From: an uncultured Prevotellaceae bacterium
GTDB lineage: Bacteria > Bacteroidota > Bacteroidia > Bacteroidales > Bacteroidaceae
DNA length: 64,000 nucleotides
Direction of reading: 5' to 3'
Assembly (NCBI GenBank): GCA_902784615.1
Contig: CACZVN010000003.1
Span: 186,001-250,000 of the forward strand
The first letter of the stretch is position 1. Each line of letters begins with the position of its first letter. Below are positions 18,113 through 28,885 of this stretch, piece after piece. Position numbers and translations under genes: made by a program. Below the pieces are notes generated by a model that worked only from the letters and a program-made list of their open reading frames with translations, searched no databases and was not told where the DNA came from.

Positions 18113-18149
18113 GAAAGAAGGCTTGCAAACGCTGCAAGCCTTCTTTCTT
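18113..18149. terminator. Bidirectional terminator between porin-like gene and atpG
   Basis: Perfect 14-bp stem AAAGAAGGCTTGCA / TGCAAGCCTTCTTT (18114-18127 with 18133-18146), loop AACGC, flanked by A and T runs. It serves two convergent genes. Confidence 0.85.
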
Positions 18150-19119
18150 AGTTGTTGACGGAACCGCCGACGATATCGAGCAGTTCGTTGGTGATCGCCT
18201 GCTGGCGGCTCTTGTTGTACTGCAGGTTCAACTGCCGCAGCAGTTCGTCTGCATTGTCCGTGGCCGTCTGCATGGCTACCATACGGGCGGCATGCTCTGA
18301 GGCATTGCTGTCGAGCAGGGCCGTATAGAGCGACAGGTGGGCAAGCTTCGGGATGAGCTGCGAGAGCACGGTGTCCATGTCGGGCTCCACGATGAAGTTA
18401 TCGTTGAGCGGCTTCACCTCTTCTTCCTTACGCTCCGTCTGCCTTTCACCACGCTTCTTGAGATACTCCTGAGACTCCTTCGTGGCGATGATGGTCGTCA
18501 GGTCGCGCTCATGGTCAGCCTGCAGTTCCGACTCGATGTCGATGGGCAGGAAGGTCTTGCGGGTGAGCACCTGCGAGCCTGCGCTCTTGAAGTGGTGGTA
18601 GATCAGTTCCACCTTGTCGATGTCACCGTCGGCAAACTTCTTTCCTAACTCCATCGCGATCTCGATGCACTGGTGCACGTTGGGCTTATCGGCCAGGGAG
18701 GAGAATTCCCCCTGCACGTTCAGCCCCATCTTCTTAGCCTTCTCATAGACCTTTCGGCCGATGGGATAGATCTCCACGTTCTCGCGCCCGATCTCCTTGG
18801 CATAGGTATCAACGGCAGCGGTCATCATCTTGATGATGTTGGCGTTGAAACCACCGCAGAGCGAGGAGTTCGACGAGAACACGATGAGGGCGGCCCGCTT
18901 CACGGGGCGCACCACGTCGTAGATGGTCTGCGAATCAGCCTCGGCAGCGAGGAACGACTTGAGGATGTGCTCCAGCATCGTCTCGTAAGGCAGCATGTTC
19001 TGGATCGCCACCTGTGCGTGATGGAGTTTGCTGGAGGCCACCATCTTCATAGCCGACGTGATCTTACGCGTGGAGTTGACTGAGGCTATGCGGCCTTTAA
19101 TTTCTTTCAGGCTGGGCAT
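18148..19119 (-). CDS. atpG: ATP synthase F1 subunit gamma
   Basis: A 323-residue central-stalk subunit that couples c-ring rotation to the alpha/beta catalytic hexamer. The N-terminal helix MPSLKEIKGRIASVNSTRKI and C-terminal helix (MVAMQTATDNADELLRQLNL) that form the rotor coiled coil are intact. The insert around residues 205-225 (KKRGERQTERKEEEVKPLN) is charged and longer than in E. coli gamma, a trait of Bacteroidetes homologues. It is the last gene of the operon and ends at a strong terminator. Confidence 0.96.
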   Translation of the reverse strand: MPSLKEIKGRIASVNSTRKITSAMKMVASSKLHHAQVAIQNMLPYETMLEHILKSFLAAEADSQTIYDVVRPVKRAALIVFSSNSSLCGGFNANIIKMMTAAVDTYAKEIGRENVEIYPIGRKVYEKAKKMGLNVQGEFSSLADKPNVHQCIEIAMELGKKFADGDIDKVELIYHHFKSAGSQVLTRKTFLPIDIESELQADHERDLTTIIATKESQEYLKKRGERQTERKEEEVKPLNDNFIVEPDMDTVLSQLIPKLAHLSLYTALLDSNASEHAARMVAMQTATDNADELLRQLNLQYNKSRQQAITNELLDIVGGSVNN

Positions 19120-19125
19120 AGGCTA

Positions 19126-20712
19126 TCAGGCTTTATAGGTTCCCGCGATATCGGCCATCACTGCCTCGATCTTGCCAGTGGTCTCGTCGTCGATCCTGCC
19201 GCTGGCGAGCGTCTCGATGACTTCGGGGTTGGCAGAACGGAGTTTGTCGAGGAACTGTGTCTGGCACTCACGAACCTTGTCGATGGGCACCTCGCGCATC
19301 AGACCGTGCACGCCACAATAGAGGATAGCGATCTGCTCACCCACGGGCATCGGGCTATACTGCGGCTGAATCAGCAGCTGGTTGTTCTTACGACCACGGT
19401 CGAGGGTCATCGCCGTCACGGCATCCATATCACTGGAGAACTTCGAGAAGGCCTCGAGTTCACGATACTGTGCCTGGTCGATCTTCAGCGTACCAGCCAC
19501 CTTCTTCATCGACTTGATCTGTGCCGAACCACCTACACGGGATACAGAGATACCGACGTTGATGGCAGGACGGAAGCCCTGGTTGAAGAGGTCTGACTCC
19601 AAGAATATCTGACCGTCGGTGATGGAGATCACGTTCGTGGGGATGTAAGCCGACACGTCACCAGCCTGGGTCTCGATGATGGGCAGAGCGGTGAGTGAGC
19701 CACCACCCTTCACATGACCCTTCATGCACTCGGGCAGGTCGTTCATCTGCTCGGCCACCTCCTGCTGTTCGTTCATCTTGGCAGCACGCTCCAAGAGACG
19801 GCTGTGGAGATAGAACACATCACCGGGATAAGCCTCACGTCCGGAGGGACGGCGCAGGATCAGCGACACCTCACGATAGGCCACAGCCTGCTTCGACAGG
19901 TCGTCATAGACGACGAGGGCGGGCAGACCACGATCGCGGAAGTACTCACCGATGGCGGCACCAGCGAACGGTGCGTAATACTGCATGGCGGCAGGATCGG
20001 CAGCGGTAGCGGCCACCACGATGGTGTAAGGCATGGCTCCGTGCTCCTGCAGCGTCGAGACGAGGGCTGCCACGGTACTGGCCTTCTGACCAATGGCCAC
20101 ATAGATACAATAGACAGGCTTGCCTGCCTCATAGAAACTCTTCTGGTTGATGATGGTATCCACAGCAATGGCGGTCTTACCCGTCTGACGGTCGCCGATG
20201 ATGAGCTCACGCTGTCCACGGCCAATGGGGATCATCGAGTCGATGGCCTTCAGACCTGTCTGCAGCGGCTCCTTCACGGGCTGACGGTAGATCACACCAG
20301 GGGCCTTACGATCCAGCGGCATCTCGAAGGCGTCGCTCAGATCGATGTCTCCCTTACCGTCGATAGCCTGTCCCAGCGGGTTGATGACGCGACCCAGCAT
20401 GTTGTCGTTGACACGGATGCTGGCAATGCGCTTGGTGCGCTTCACGACCATACCCTCCTTGATGCCTGACGTACCGCCGAGGAGCACACAACCCACGTTG
20501 TCTTCCTCAAGGTTCATCACGATGGCCATCGTCCCGTTTTCGAATTCCAAGAGCTCGTTGGCCTCGGCATTGCGCAGTCCGTAGATACGGGCCACACCAT
20601 CGCTCACGGTGAGCACGGTGCCTACCTCGTCGAACTTCTCTGCGTTGGAGATACCCTTGAGTTGGTCGAGCAGGACCTGGGATACTTCGCTTGGTTTAAT
20701 CTTATCTGACAT
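19126..20712 (-). CDS. atpA: ATP synthase F1 subunit alpha
   Basis: A 528-residue non-catalytic nucleotide-binding F1 subunit. Walker [14 protein letters not shown], the [20 protein letters not shown] segment, the conserved [12 protein letters not shown] arginine-finger region and [12 protein letters not shown] are all present, so the protein looks intact. It lies 7 nt downstream of atpH and 6 nt upstream of atpG. Confidence 0.97.
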   Translation of the reverse strand: MSDKIKPSEVSQVLLDQLKGISNAEKFDEVGTVLTVSDGVARIYGLRNAEANELLEFENGTMAIVMNLEEDNVGCVLLGGTSGIKEGMVVKRTKRIASIRVNDNMLGRVINPLGQAIDGKGDIDLSDAFEMPLDRKAPGVIYRQPVKEPLQTGLKAIDSMIPIGRGQRELIIGDRQTGKTAIAVDTIINQKSFYEAGKPVYCIYVAIGQKASTVAALVSTLQEHGAMPYTIVVAATAADPAAMQYYAPFAGAAIGEYFRDRGLPALVVYDDLSKQAVAYREVSLILRRPSGREAYPGDVFYLHSRLLERAAKMNEQQEVAEQMNDLPECMKGHVKGGGSLTALPIIETQAGDVSAYIPTNVISITDGQIFLESDLFNQGFRPAINVGISVSRVGGSAQIKSMKKVAGTLKIDQAQYRELEAFSKFSSDMDAVTAMTLDRGRKNNQLLIQPQYSPMPVGEQIAILYCGVHGLMREVPIDKVRECQTQFLDKLRSANPEVIETLASGRIDDETTGKIEAVMADIAGTYKA

Positions 20713-20719
20713 TTTTTCC

Positions 20720-21256
20720 TTACTTTTTAAGTGTGTTAAGAATTGAGTTGAGTTGAGACTTCACGCTCGCATCCATGCGATAGCTGTCGTACTCAAGGAT
20801 GAAGCCACCGATGATATCGGGGTTCACCTCGGTCTCGAACTCCACAGTTCCATTAGTCTTACTCTCCACCATCTCCCGCATCTTCTGCTCTGTGGCAGGC
20901 GAGACGGCGGCAGCGGTGATGAGGCGTCCTCGGATGACATTCTTCTGTTGGCGGTAAAGCGTGACGTACGAATTGGCGATGAACTGCATCACACCCTCGC
21001 GGTCTTCCTTCAGCACGAGCTGGATGAAGGCCTTGGTCAGTGCGGAGGGTTTCTTGCCGACGGCTGTCAGCAGCAAAGCCTCCTTCTTGTCCTTCGAGAG
21101 CATCGGATTGTCAATCGTGAACCGCAGCTGCGGCACTTCGACGTAGCTCTTAGCGAGCTGTTGCATCTCCGTATAGACAGCATCCTCGATCTTCGCGTCT
21201 GTCGCACTCTTGAGAAGTGCACGGGCGTATCTTACCGATATGACTCCTATATCCAT
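20720..21256 (-). CDS. atpH: ATP synthase F1 subunit delta
   Basis: A 178-residue peripheral-stalk subunit (OSCP) joining F1 to the b subunit. The N-terminal helical bundle ([15 protein letters not shown]) and the C-terminal conserved [20 protein letters not shown] are present. Normal length. Spaced 10 nt from atpF. Confidence 0.93.
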   Translation of the reverse strand: MDIGVISVRYARALLKSATDAKIEDAVYTEMQQLAKSYVEVPQLRFTIDNPMLSKDKKEALLLTAVGKKPSALTKAFIQLVLKEDREGVMQFIANSYVTLYRQQKNVIRGRLITAAAVSPATEQKMREMVESKTNGTVEFETEVNPDIIGGFILEYDSYRMDASVKSQLNSILNTLKK

Positions 21257-21266
21257 ACGCTATACC

Positions 21267-21782
21267 TTATTGATCAGTAGAAACCTCATCCAGCATACGT
21301 TCGATCAATGCCATCTGCGACTTGTCGTCCTTGAGGTTCTGACGGAGAACCTTCTCGGCGATCTCCACACTGAGCGTGGCGACCTGCTGACGGATGTCGG
21401 CAATGGCAGCCCTCTTCTCCTGCTCGATGGCGAGTTTGGCGTCGCCAAGCAGTCGGGCTCCTTCCTCACGGGCTTTCTGCTGAGCCTGTTCCACAATGGC
21501 GTCGCGCGTCTCGGCAGCCTCCTTGAGGATCTGTGCCTGACGGTCGCGGGCCTCTTGCAGAATAGCCTCACCCTCCTGCTTGATGTTCTCTAAGCGCTCG
21601 GAGGCCTCGTGTGCCTTCTTCAGGCTCTCGTCGATGTACTTCTTACGCTCCTCGACCATATTGGTGATGGCGGGGAAGCCGTACTTGGCGAGCACGAAGA
21701 ACACTACCGCAAACGCCAGGAGCATCCAGAACAGAAGTCCCAGATCGGGCGTGAGGATTGCTGGCAGTTTACTGAAATCCAT
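21267..21782 (-). CDS. atpF: ATP synthase Fo subunit b
   Basis: A 171-residue stator subunit: one N-terminal membrane helix (LLFWMLLAFAVVFFVLAKYG, about residues 15-34) and a long charged coiled coil (KKYIDESLKKAHEASERLEN onward). Length and layout are as expected. It follows atpE by 39 nt. Confidence 0.95.
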   Translation of the reverse strand: MDFSKLPAILTPDLGLLFWMLLAFAVVFFVLAKYGFPAITNMVEERKKYIDESLKKAHEASERLENIKQEGEAILQEARDRQAQILKEAAETRDAIVEQAQQKAREEGARLLGDAKLAIEQEKRAAIADIRQQVATLSVEIAEKVLRQNLKDDKSQMALIERMLDEVSTDQ

Positions 21783-21821
21783 TCGAAACTTTCTTTAGTT
21801 ACTGACTTGATGGAATGTCTC

Positions 21822-22043
21822 TTAGATCAGGAATGCACAAGCTGCGATAGCGAAGAGGGCACAACCCTCGACGAATGCAGAGGTCAGAATCATGTTCGTC
21901 TGGATCTTACCTGTAGCCTCGGGCTGACGGGCGATAGCGTCCATGGCGCTGCCACCGATCTTACCAATACCCAAACCTGCACCAATTGTTGCAATACCTG
22001 CACCGATACCGCAGCCCAGCTGAGCCAGACCTTCTGCGGCCAA
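21822..22043 (-). CDS. atpE: ATP synthase Fo subunit c, start codon region abnormal
   Basis: The c-ring proteolipid. TM1 (GIGAGIATIGAGLGIGKIGG), the polar loop ARQPEATGK and TM2 with the ion-binding Glu (AFVEGCALFAIAACAF) are all there. The residues around the Glu are G and C, and TM1 has Ile where Na+-type rings carry Gln, so the visible motif is proton-like. No ATG precedes the protein in frame. I use the TTG at 22043, giving 73 residues, but the natural start seems to be missing together with the atpB stop codon. Coding sequence lies inside the 3' end of the atpB frame. Confidence 0.8.
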   Translation of the reverse strand: MAAEGLAQLGCGIGAGIATIGAGLGIGKIGGSAMDAIARQPEATGKIQTNMILTSAFVEGCALFAIAACAFLI

Positions 22044-23080
22044 TAATAAAGCTGAACAAGGCCGATGAACACGGCACTCAGCATGGTGAAGACGTAAGCC
22101 TGAACGAAGGCCACCAGCAACTCGAGCAGATTCATGAAGAGCAGCATGAGGATACTGAAGGCATTCAGGCCGAGACCGAATCCGACACCCATCGACCAAC
22201 CGAGGAAGATCACGCAGGTGAAACTGAGCATCACGGCGTGGCCTGCCATCATGTTGGCAAAGAGACGGATCATCAGGGCGAAGGGCTTCGTGAAGACACC
22301 GAAGAGTTCGATGAGGGGCATCACTGGCGCAGGATAAGCCTTCAGGAAGAGGGGCACCTCAGGCCAGAAGATCTCCTTCCAGTACTCCTTGTTGGCGAAG
22401 ATGTTGATGGCCAGCATCGTACACAGGGCCAGGAAGAAGGTGATGTTGATGTTACCCGTCACGTTGGCACCACCTGGGAAGACTGGGATCAGTCCGATGA
22501 GGTTACACGTCAGGATGAAGAAGAACACCGTCAGCAGATAGGGTGCATACGGCTTGTAATGCTTCTCTCCGATCGACGACTTGATGAGGTCGTCGTGGAT
22601 CATCATCACAATCATCTCCATGGCTCCGACGAAACCACCAGGGGCATCGTCCTTCACGTCGTGCTTCTTATACCAGCGGGCACAGGAGAGGAAGACGATG
22701 ATGAGCACAGCCACCACGATCCAGATCTGCAGCACACTCTTCGTGATGCTCAGGTCGAGGGGACGCTCCTCACTGCCGTCGGCCATCTTCTCATAGATCT
22801 TCCCATGGTGCTCTTCGCTGAAGAAGAAGCCATCAGGCAGACTGTGAGCCGTACAGACATGCCATTCTCCCGTATTTCCGCTACGGATGATGATAGGCAG
22901 CGGGATGCTCAGGTGCTTGCCCTGGTAGGAGGCGATGTGCCACTCATACGAGTCGGCCAGGTGCTCGAGAACGATCTCCGGGATGTTGATCTTCTCGCCT
23001 TCACCACCCTCTTCCGCCAGGACTGGCATCGGCAGCAGTGCTACCATCATCAGGAGGATTATCGACTTTAGTTGTTTCAT
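21890..23080 (-). CDS. atpB: ATP synthase Fo subunit a, C-terminal read-through into atpE
   Basis: Membrane stator subunit forming the ion half-channels. It has the N-terminal export signal and periplasmic-type extension seen in Bacteroidetes AtpB (MKQLKSIILLMMVALLPMPV, residues 1-23), then TM helices with the essential Arg in FALMIRLFANMMAGH and the final helix AYVFTMLSAVFIGLVQ. A normal protein would stop soon after that helix. Here the frame runs on for about 60 codons through atpE in another frame, adding an unlikely tail (LYYWPQKVWLSW...). This indicates a deletion or assembly error at about 22041-22056. Confidence 0.85.
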   Translation of the reverse strand: MKQLKSIILLMMVALLPMPVLAEEGGEGEKINIPEIVLEHLADSYEWHIASYQGKHLSIPLPIIIRSGNTGEWHVCTAHSLPDGFFFSEEHHGKIYEKMADGSEERPLDLSITKSVLQIWIVVAVLIIVFLSCARWYKKHDVKDDAPGGFVGAMEMIVMMIHDDLIKSSIGEKHYKPYAPYLLTVFFFILTCNLIGLIPVFPGGANVTGNINITFFLALCTMLAINIFANKEYWKEIFWPEVPLFLKAYPAPVMPLIELFGVFTKPFALMIRLFANMMAGHAVMLSFTCVIFLGWSMGVGFGLGLNAFSILMLLFMNLLELLVAFVQAYVFTMLSAVFIGLVQLYYWPQKVWLSWAAVSVQVLQQLVQVWVLVRSVAAPWTLSPVSPRLQVRSRRT

Positions 23081-23112
23081 TATTATTAAATATGTGTAAG
23101 CAATTCTATTCG

Positions 23113-23505
23113 TCAGGAACGGTTAGACACTCTGGCGAAGAAGATGGAGTGGTGAGCCAGCGATACAAAGTAGAACACCATGAACACCACGAAGAACAGC
23201 AGCATGGCACTCCGGCCAAAGACCAGATAATAGACGAACATCACGGCCAGTGCCAACAACATACGGAAACCGGATACGGCCGTAAAGAACGTTGGCAGAC
23301 TCTCAGGAGAGCGCTTGGCTACGCGACGCCATACCAGTCCGATGACAGCACTCACGACCAGCGTGAAGACCGTAGCGATAATGGTAGGCGTGAGCAGACC
23401 GTCAACAAACCATACCCGCATCACCAGGAGGGCGATGAGGAACAGTCCAACGGACAGATACAGTTCCTGACGGAGATAACTGACGCTCAACTTATTGATG
23501 TCCAT
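23113..23505 (-). CDS. ATP operon membrane protein (AtpI-like position)
   Basis: A 130-residue protein with four predicted membrane helices (about residues 16-32, 39-60, 75-97, 100-120). It lies between atpC and atpB, where Bacteroidetes ATP operons carry a small membrane protein. By position it may play the role of AtpI, an assembly helper for the c-ring or an Mg2+ channel, but sequence similarity to AtpI is not evident by eye. Confidence 0.7.
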   Translation of the reverse strand: MDINKLSVSYLRQELYLSVGLFLIALLVMRVWFVDGLLTPTIIATVFTLVVSAVIGLVWRRVAKRSPESLPTFFTAVSGFRMLLALAVMFVYYLVFGRSAMLLFFVVFMVFYFVSLAHHSIFFARVSNRS

Positions 23506-23510
23506 GATGC

Positions 23511-23756
23511 TTACTTGTCGATTTCTACACAGAGACTTACCACATTCTTCTGCACTTCCACGAACCCGCCGAGGATGTTCAGGCTCACCTTCCCTTCCTG
23601 GCTCACATACTCCACCACTCCCTTCTGGAGCGTAGAGATGATAGGTGCGTGGTCGTTGAGGATCTCGAACTGTCCTGCGGTACCAGGTACCAGGACGCTC
23701 TCAACCGCTCCATCGTATTCAACCTTCTCGGGCGAAACTATTCTCAGCTGCAACAT
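23511..23756 (-). CDS. atpC: ATP synthase F1 subunit epsilon (short form)
   Basis: An 81-residue protein holding only the N-terminal beta-sandwich domain: LQLRIVSPEKVEYDGAVESV, then GTAGQFEILNDHAPIIS and LNILGGFVEVQKNVVSL. The C-terminal helical hairpin that inhibits ATP hydrolysis in longer homologues is absent, which is normal for Bacteroidetes. Spaced 5 nt from the next gene. Confidence 0.92.
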   Translation of the reverse strand: MLQLRIVSPEKVEYDGAVESVLVPGTAGQFEILNDHAPIISTLQKGVVEYVSQEGKVSLNILGGFVEVQKNVVSLCVEIDK

Positions 23757-23759
23757 AAA

Positions 23760-25259
<1,500 letters not shown>

Positions 25260-25309
25260 TTAAGTTATTTGTTCGTTTTTAGTTCAACTATTTTAGATAG
25301 TGCCGATTG

Positions 25310-25317
25310 CAAAGATA
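25310..25317 (-). promoter_or_regulatory. -7 element (TATCTTTG) for the ATP synthase operon
   Basis: Perfect -7 consensus on the minus strand, 63 nt before the atpD ATG at 25246; -33 region not clear. The 128-nt gap to the next gene is otherwise empty apart from an A/T run. Confidence 0.6.
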
Positions 25318-25374
25318 GTCATTTTTTTTGAAAGGGGAAAGAATTTTAGATTTATTATACAAATTTCCCCCCTA

Positions 25375-26475
25375 TTATTTCCGCAATGCGATATTATAGT
25401 TGTAATATTGGCTATTGCCTGTGACATCTTCGAGCACCCTGATAAACGGCGGGAACTTCACGCTCTCCTGTTCGGCGACACCCTTCGACTGGAGGATCAT
25501 CAGGTCGCTCACAGGCTCCAGGAAGGTGTCGATCTCGAAGTGCTGACCCTTCCAGATAAAGCTCTGGCGACGCTTCTTGATCGTCGAACGGTAGGGATCG
25601 GCCTGCTGCAGCATCTGCTCGTAGAGGTTGTTGTCTATCTGGCGCTCCGTCTCGATCACCTCCGTATCCGAGATACGTTTCTTCGATCGGTGCACATTGA
25701 CCACCTTACCCCTACTCCACTCCCTACGGCGCAAGCGCACCTCACAGCCTGGCTCAGCCACCAGATAGGTCTGGGTGATCTCACTCTCGATGGCACCGGG
25801 AATCTCCCCGATGACCTCCACCTTATAGAGCCGCTCCTGTTCCACGAGTTGAGGCAGACCAAGCACGTTACTGATCTCTTTGATCACACGGTTCAGTTTG
25901 GCATTGAAATCATCGTGGTTGTTGATCACCCGCAAGTGGGAATGTCCCGACCACGCGTTGATCACCTTCTTGTCGAGTTCACGGGCCAGTCGCAGTCCTT
26001 CCTCATCGGCCTTCTCGTAACGGGTGGCATTCGTGGCAGTGGTATAGTATTGTTCCGCACCATCGGCAGCACTCACCAGATGGAGCACCGCATCATAGCG
26101 TCCACGCAGACCATCGGAATCAGTACCCGCCATCCGCGTGATCTCCTCCCACTCCCCGGGCTGGATATAGGCCGAGATATCCATGGCACCCCTGTCGCAG
26201 ACGATGAGCACGGGTTTGGTGCAGACCTCGGCCAGATGCGTGAACTGGTCCTCGAGACCTAACTGCGTCTCGAGGATAGCGCGCTCACCCTGATAGTAGA
26301 GTTGACGGTTGGGCGTCAGGTAGTTCCACCCGCCCGTACTGTAGAGCGTGGGCACTTCCGGGATGGTAAACACCTTGTAGCCCATCCCCGAGAAATACTC
26401 CACGATCTTCACCAGTGCTGTTGTCTTACCGGCACACGGACCACCCGTCAGTACGATCTTCTTAATCTCCGGCAT
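25375..26475 (-). CDS. P-loop ATP/GTPase fused to a CYTH domain (TTD14-like)
   Basis: A 366-residue cytoplasmic protein. The N-terminal half is a kinase-like P-loop domain: Walker A LTGGPCAGKTTAL at about residues 9-21, then VLIVCDRGAMDISAYI. The C-terminal half (about 205-360) has CYTH-type alternating charged strands: IESEITQTYLVAEPG, EVRLRRREW, ETERQID and FIWKGQHFEIDTFL. This layout is like eukaryotic TTD14 proteins and their bacterial relatives. CYTH domains bind polyphosphate or triphosphate ligands; the actual substrate here is unknown. Its start is 1 nt from the pfkA stop, so it is likely co-transcribed with pfkA. Confidence 0.75.
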   Translation of the reverse strand: MPEIKKIVLTGGPCAGKTTALVKIVEYFSGMGYKVFTIPEVPTLYSTGGWNYLTPNRQLYYQGERAILETQLGLEDQFTHLAEVCTKPVLIVCDRGAMDISAYIQPGEWEEITRMAGTDSDGLRGRYDAVLHLVSAADGAEQYYTTATNATRYEKADEEGLRLARELDKKVINAWSGHSHLRVINNHDDFNAKLNRVIKEISNVLGLPQLVEQERLYKVEVIGEIPGAIESEITQTYLVAEPGCEVRLRRREWSRGKVVNVHRSKKRISDTEVIETERQIDNNLYEQMLQQADPYRSTIKKRRQSFIWKGQHFEIDTFLEPVSDLMILQSKGVAEQESVKFPPFIRVLEDVTGNSQYYNYNIALRK

Positions 26476-26476
26476 A

Positions 26477-27454
26477 TTATATGCTCAACTCATCCAGCAC
26501 CTTGATCAGTCGCTTGTCGAAGCGCTTGTCCGTACGGATACACTCACTGAAGGGCACATATACCACTTCATTGTTACGTACGCCCACCATGACGTTGCGT
26601 TGACCCTGTTTGATGGCCTCGATGGCACCCACGCCCGTGATCGATGCCAGGATACGGTCACGGGCTGAGGGGGTACCGCCACGCTGCAGATGACCGAGGA
26701 TCGACACACGCACATCAAATTCCGGGAACTCTTTCTTGACACGATCTGCATAGTAGAGGGCACCGCATTTCGGACTCTCCGACACGATGACAATACACGA
26801 CTTCTTCGACTTACGGATACCACGGCTCATGAACTGTGCCAACTGATCGACATCGGTGCTCTCCTCAGGTACGATGGCGGCCTCGGCACCACAGGCGATG
26901 GCGCAGTTCTGTGCCAGGAAACCAGCATCACGCCCCATCACCTCCACGAAGAAGATGCGCTCATGGGAGTTCGCCGTATCACGGATACGATCCACGCACT
27001 CCATGATGGTGTTCATCGTCGTATCGTAGCCGATGGTATTATCAGTACCATAAAGGTCGTTGTCTATGGTGCCAGGCAGACCGATACAGGGGAAGTCATA
27101 CTCCACACCGAAGTTCCAGGCACCTGTCAGCGAACCGTTACCGCCGATCACGATCAGGGCGTCGATCTCCTCCTTCTGACAGGTCTCGTAGGCCTTCTGC
27201 ATACCCTCGGGCGTCATAAATTCTTTTGAACGGGCAGTCTTCAGAATCGTACCGCCACGGGTGATGATACCACTCACATTCTCCGTTGTAAAGGGCTTCA
27301 CCTCGTCATGGATCAATCCTTCATAACCACGGTAGATACCCTTGATATTAAAACCATTATAGATACCAGCACGTGTCACGGCACGGATGGCCGCATTCAT
27401 TCCAGGAGCATCACCACCAGAGGTGAGCACACCAATCGTCTTAACCTTTGCCAT
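26477..27454 (-). CDS. pfkA: ATP-dependent 6-phosphofructokinase
   Basis: A 325-residue glycolytic enzyme phosphorylating fructose 6-phosphate. Motifs: [18 protein letters not shown], the [12 protein letters not shown] site, and [19 protein letters not shown] containing the catalytic Asp of the TIDND motif. The residue after GG in the ATP site is Asn (GGNGS), where the ATP-using E. coli enzyme has Asp-Gly; the second-site Gly104 equivalent is present (GGNGS), consistent with ATP use. Length is standard. It lies between nhaD and the CYTH gene on the same strand. Confidence 0.95.
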   Translation of the reverse strand: MAKVKTIGVLTSGGDAPGMNAAIRAVTRAGIYNGFNIKGIYRGYEGLIHDEVKPFTTENVSGIITRGGTILKTARSKEFMTPEGMQKAYETCQKEEIDALIVIGGNGSLTGAWNFGVEYDFPCIGLPGTIDNDLYGTDNTIGYDTTMNTIMECVDRIRDTANSHERIFFVEVMGRDAGFLAQNCAIACGAEAAIVPEESTDVDQLAQFMSRGIRKSKKSCIVIVSESPKCGALYYADRVKKEFPEFDVRVSILGHLQRGGTPSARDRILASITGVGAIEAIKQGQRNVMVGVRNNEVVYVPFSECIRTDKRFDKRLIKVLDELSI

Positions 27455-27466
27455 AAAACCAATATT

Positions 27467-28879
27467 TTAGTTATACATGTTTATCTCAAGCCAAAGCACC
27501 GCCAGACCGATGACCCAGCCCGCCAGCACCTTCAGTGTGACGTGCTTCACATACCAGCCCAGTCGCATGTGCTCCATCCTCATCAGGGCCAGACCGCTGA
27601 CGGTACCCACTGACAACAGACAGCCACCAGCCGCCGTCGAGAAGGCGATGATCTTCCAATAGGCTCCGTTCTTCAGGAACTGAGTCATATATTCGGCATC
27701 GGGTACCAGTTCCAGATGCGAGGCATCCAACACGGGATAGAGCGAGATATCGCTGACGGCGATGGTGAACGTATCAACCATCGCACTGAACAAGCCCGAT
27801 ACCAGACCAACGACCCACACGCTGTGGATATTCTCGTCGAGCCAGGCCGACACATCGGCGAAGACGCCCGTCTCGACCACCACACCCATGGCCAGCATGA
27901 TACCCATCACGAAAAGAATCTGCTGCAGGGAACCATACTGGATGGCCCTGGGCATCAGGCGACGCGACGACATCTGGTCGGCATCCATCAGCTTACGGTT
28001 CATTAGTTCATTGACCACCCAGAGCACGGAGAGCACACACAGGGCTCCGAGGAAGGGCGACAGTTTCGTGATGTTATGGAAGGTGGGGATAAACCACAGG
28101 CCACCGATACCCACAAACAGCATCAAGACACGCTGCCAGGGACTCAGGTTCGTATCGTCACCCCGATATGGCATCGGTGACCACTGGGTATCCAGACGAT
28201 CAGGAAGCGCACGGCCGATAAGGAACGTCGGAATCACCCACGCCAGAATGGCGGGCAGGGCCATATACGACGAGAAATGGGTAGCCGAGACGGCTCCGTC
28301 GCCCCAGAGCAACAGTCCTGTGGGATCACCGATCACCGTGAAACAGCCGCCACAGTTGGCGGCAATCACAATGGCCGAACCTACCAGCATCCGCTGTCGG
28401 CGGCTCTGCACGATATTACGCATGATCACCAGCATCATCGTGGCCGTTGTCAGGTTATCGAGGTTGGCCGAGACAATGAAGGTGGCCAGCGTGATGGTCC
28501 ATAACAGGCGCTTGGAGTTGCGCGTACGGATCCACTTCGTGATAAAGTCGAAGCAGCCGTTGTTGTTCAGGATCTCGATGATGCTCATCGTAGCCAACAG
28601 GAACATCACGATGCTGGCGGCACGCCCCACGTAATAGAGGAAGATATCATCGTAGATGAAAAACTTCACGGCATCACTCGACGGCTCCTGTCCAGCCAAC
28701 CACATCATGTATTCGGCAGCATGGTGCGCCATCACGAAGTCGGTACCATAACAGATATAGACCACCCATCCCACCGTTCCGATAAACATGGCAATGGCGG
28801 CTTTGTTCACACCTGTCAGATGCCCCGTAGCGATCACCACGTAGCCCAACAACAGCAATATAATGATAATCAGTGTCAT
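27467..28879 (-). CDS. nhaD: Na+/H+ antiporter, NhaD type
   Basis: A 470-residue inner-membrane protein with about 11-12 helices that exchanges sodium for protons. NhaD/ArsB-fold features include the VVIATGHLTGVNKAAIAMFI start, NLDNLTTATMMLVI, GGCFTVIGDPTGLLLW (two half-site loops) and GLFSAMVDTFTIAVSDI near the end. I start at the ATG at 28879; a TTG two codons earlier is the only alternative. The start is 6 nt after the sensor kinase stop, so the two are likely co-expressed. Confidence 0.9.
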   Translation of the reverse strand: MTLIIIILLLLGYVVIATGHLTGVNKAAIAMFIGTVGWVVYICYGTDFVMAHHAAEYMMWLAGQEPSSDAVKFFIYDDIFLYYVGRAASIVMFLLATMSIIEILNNNGCFDFITKWIRTRNSKRLLWTITLATFIVSANLDNLTTATMMLVIMRNIVQSRRQRMLVGSAIVIAANCGGCFTVIGDPTGLLLWGDGAVSATHFSSYMALPAILAWVIPTFLIGRALPDRLDTQWSPMPYRGDDTNLSPWQRVLMLFVGIGGLWFIPTFHNITKLSPFLGALCVLSVLWVVNELMNRKLMDADQMSSRRLMPRAIQYGSLQQILFVMGIMLAMGVVVETGVFADVSAWLDENIHSVWVVGLVSGLFSAMVDTFTIAVSDISLYPVLDASHLELVPDAEYMTQFLKNGAYWKIIAFSTAAGGCLLSVGTVSGLALMRMEHMRLGWYVKHVTLKVLAGWVIGLAVLWLEINMYN

Positions 28880-28885
28880 AGTCAA

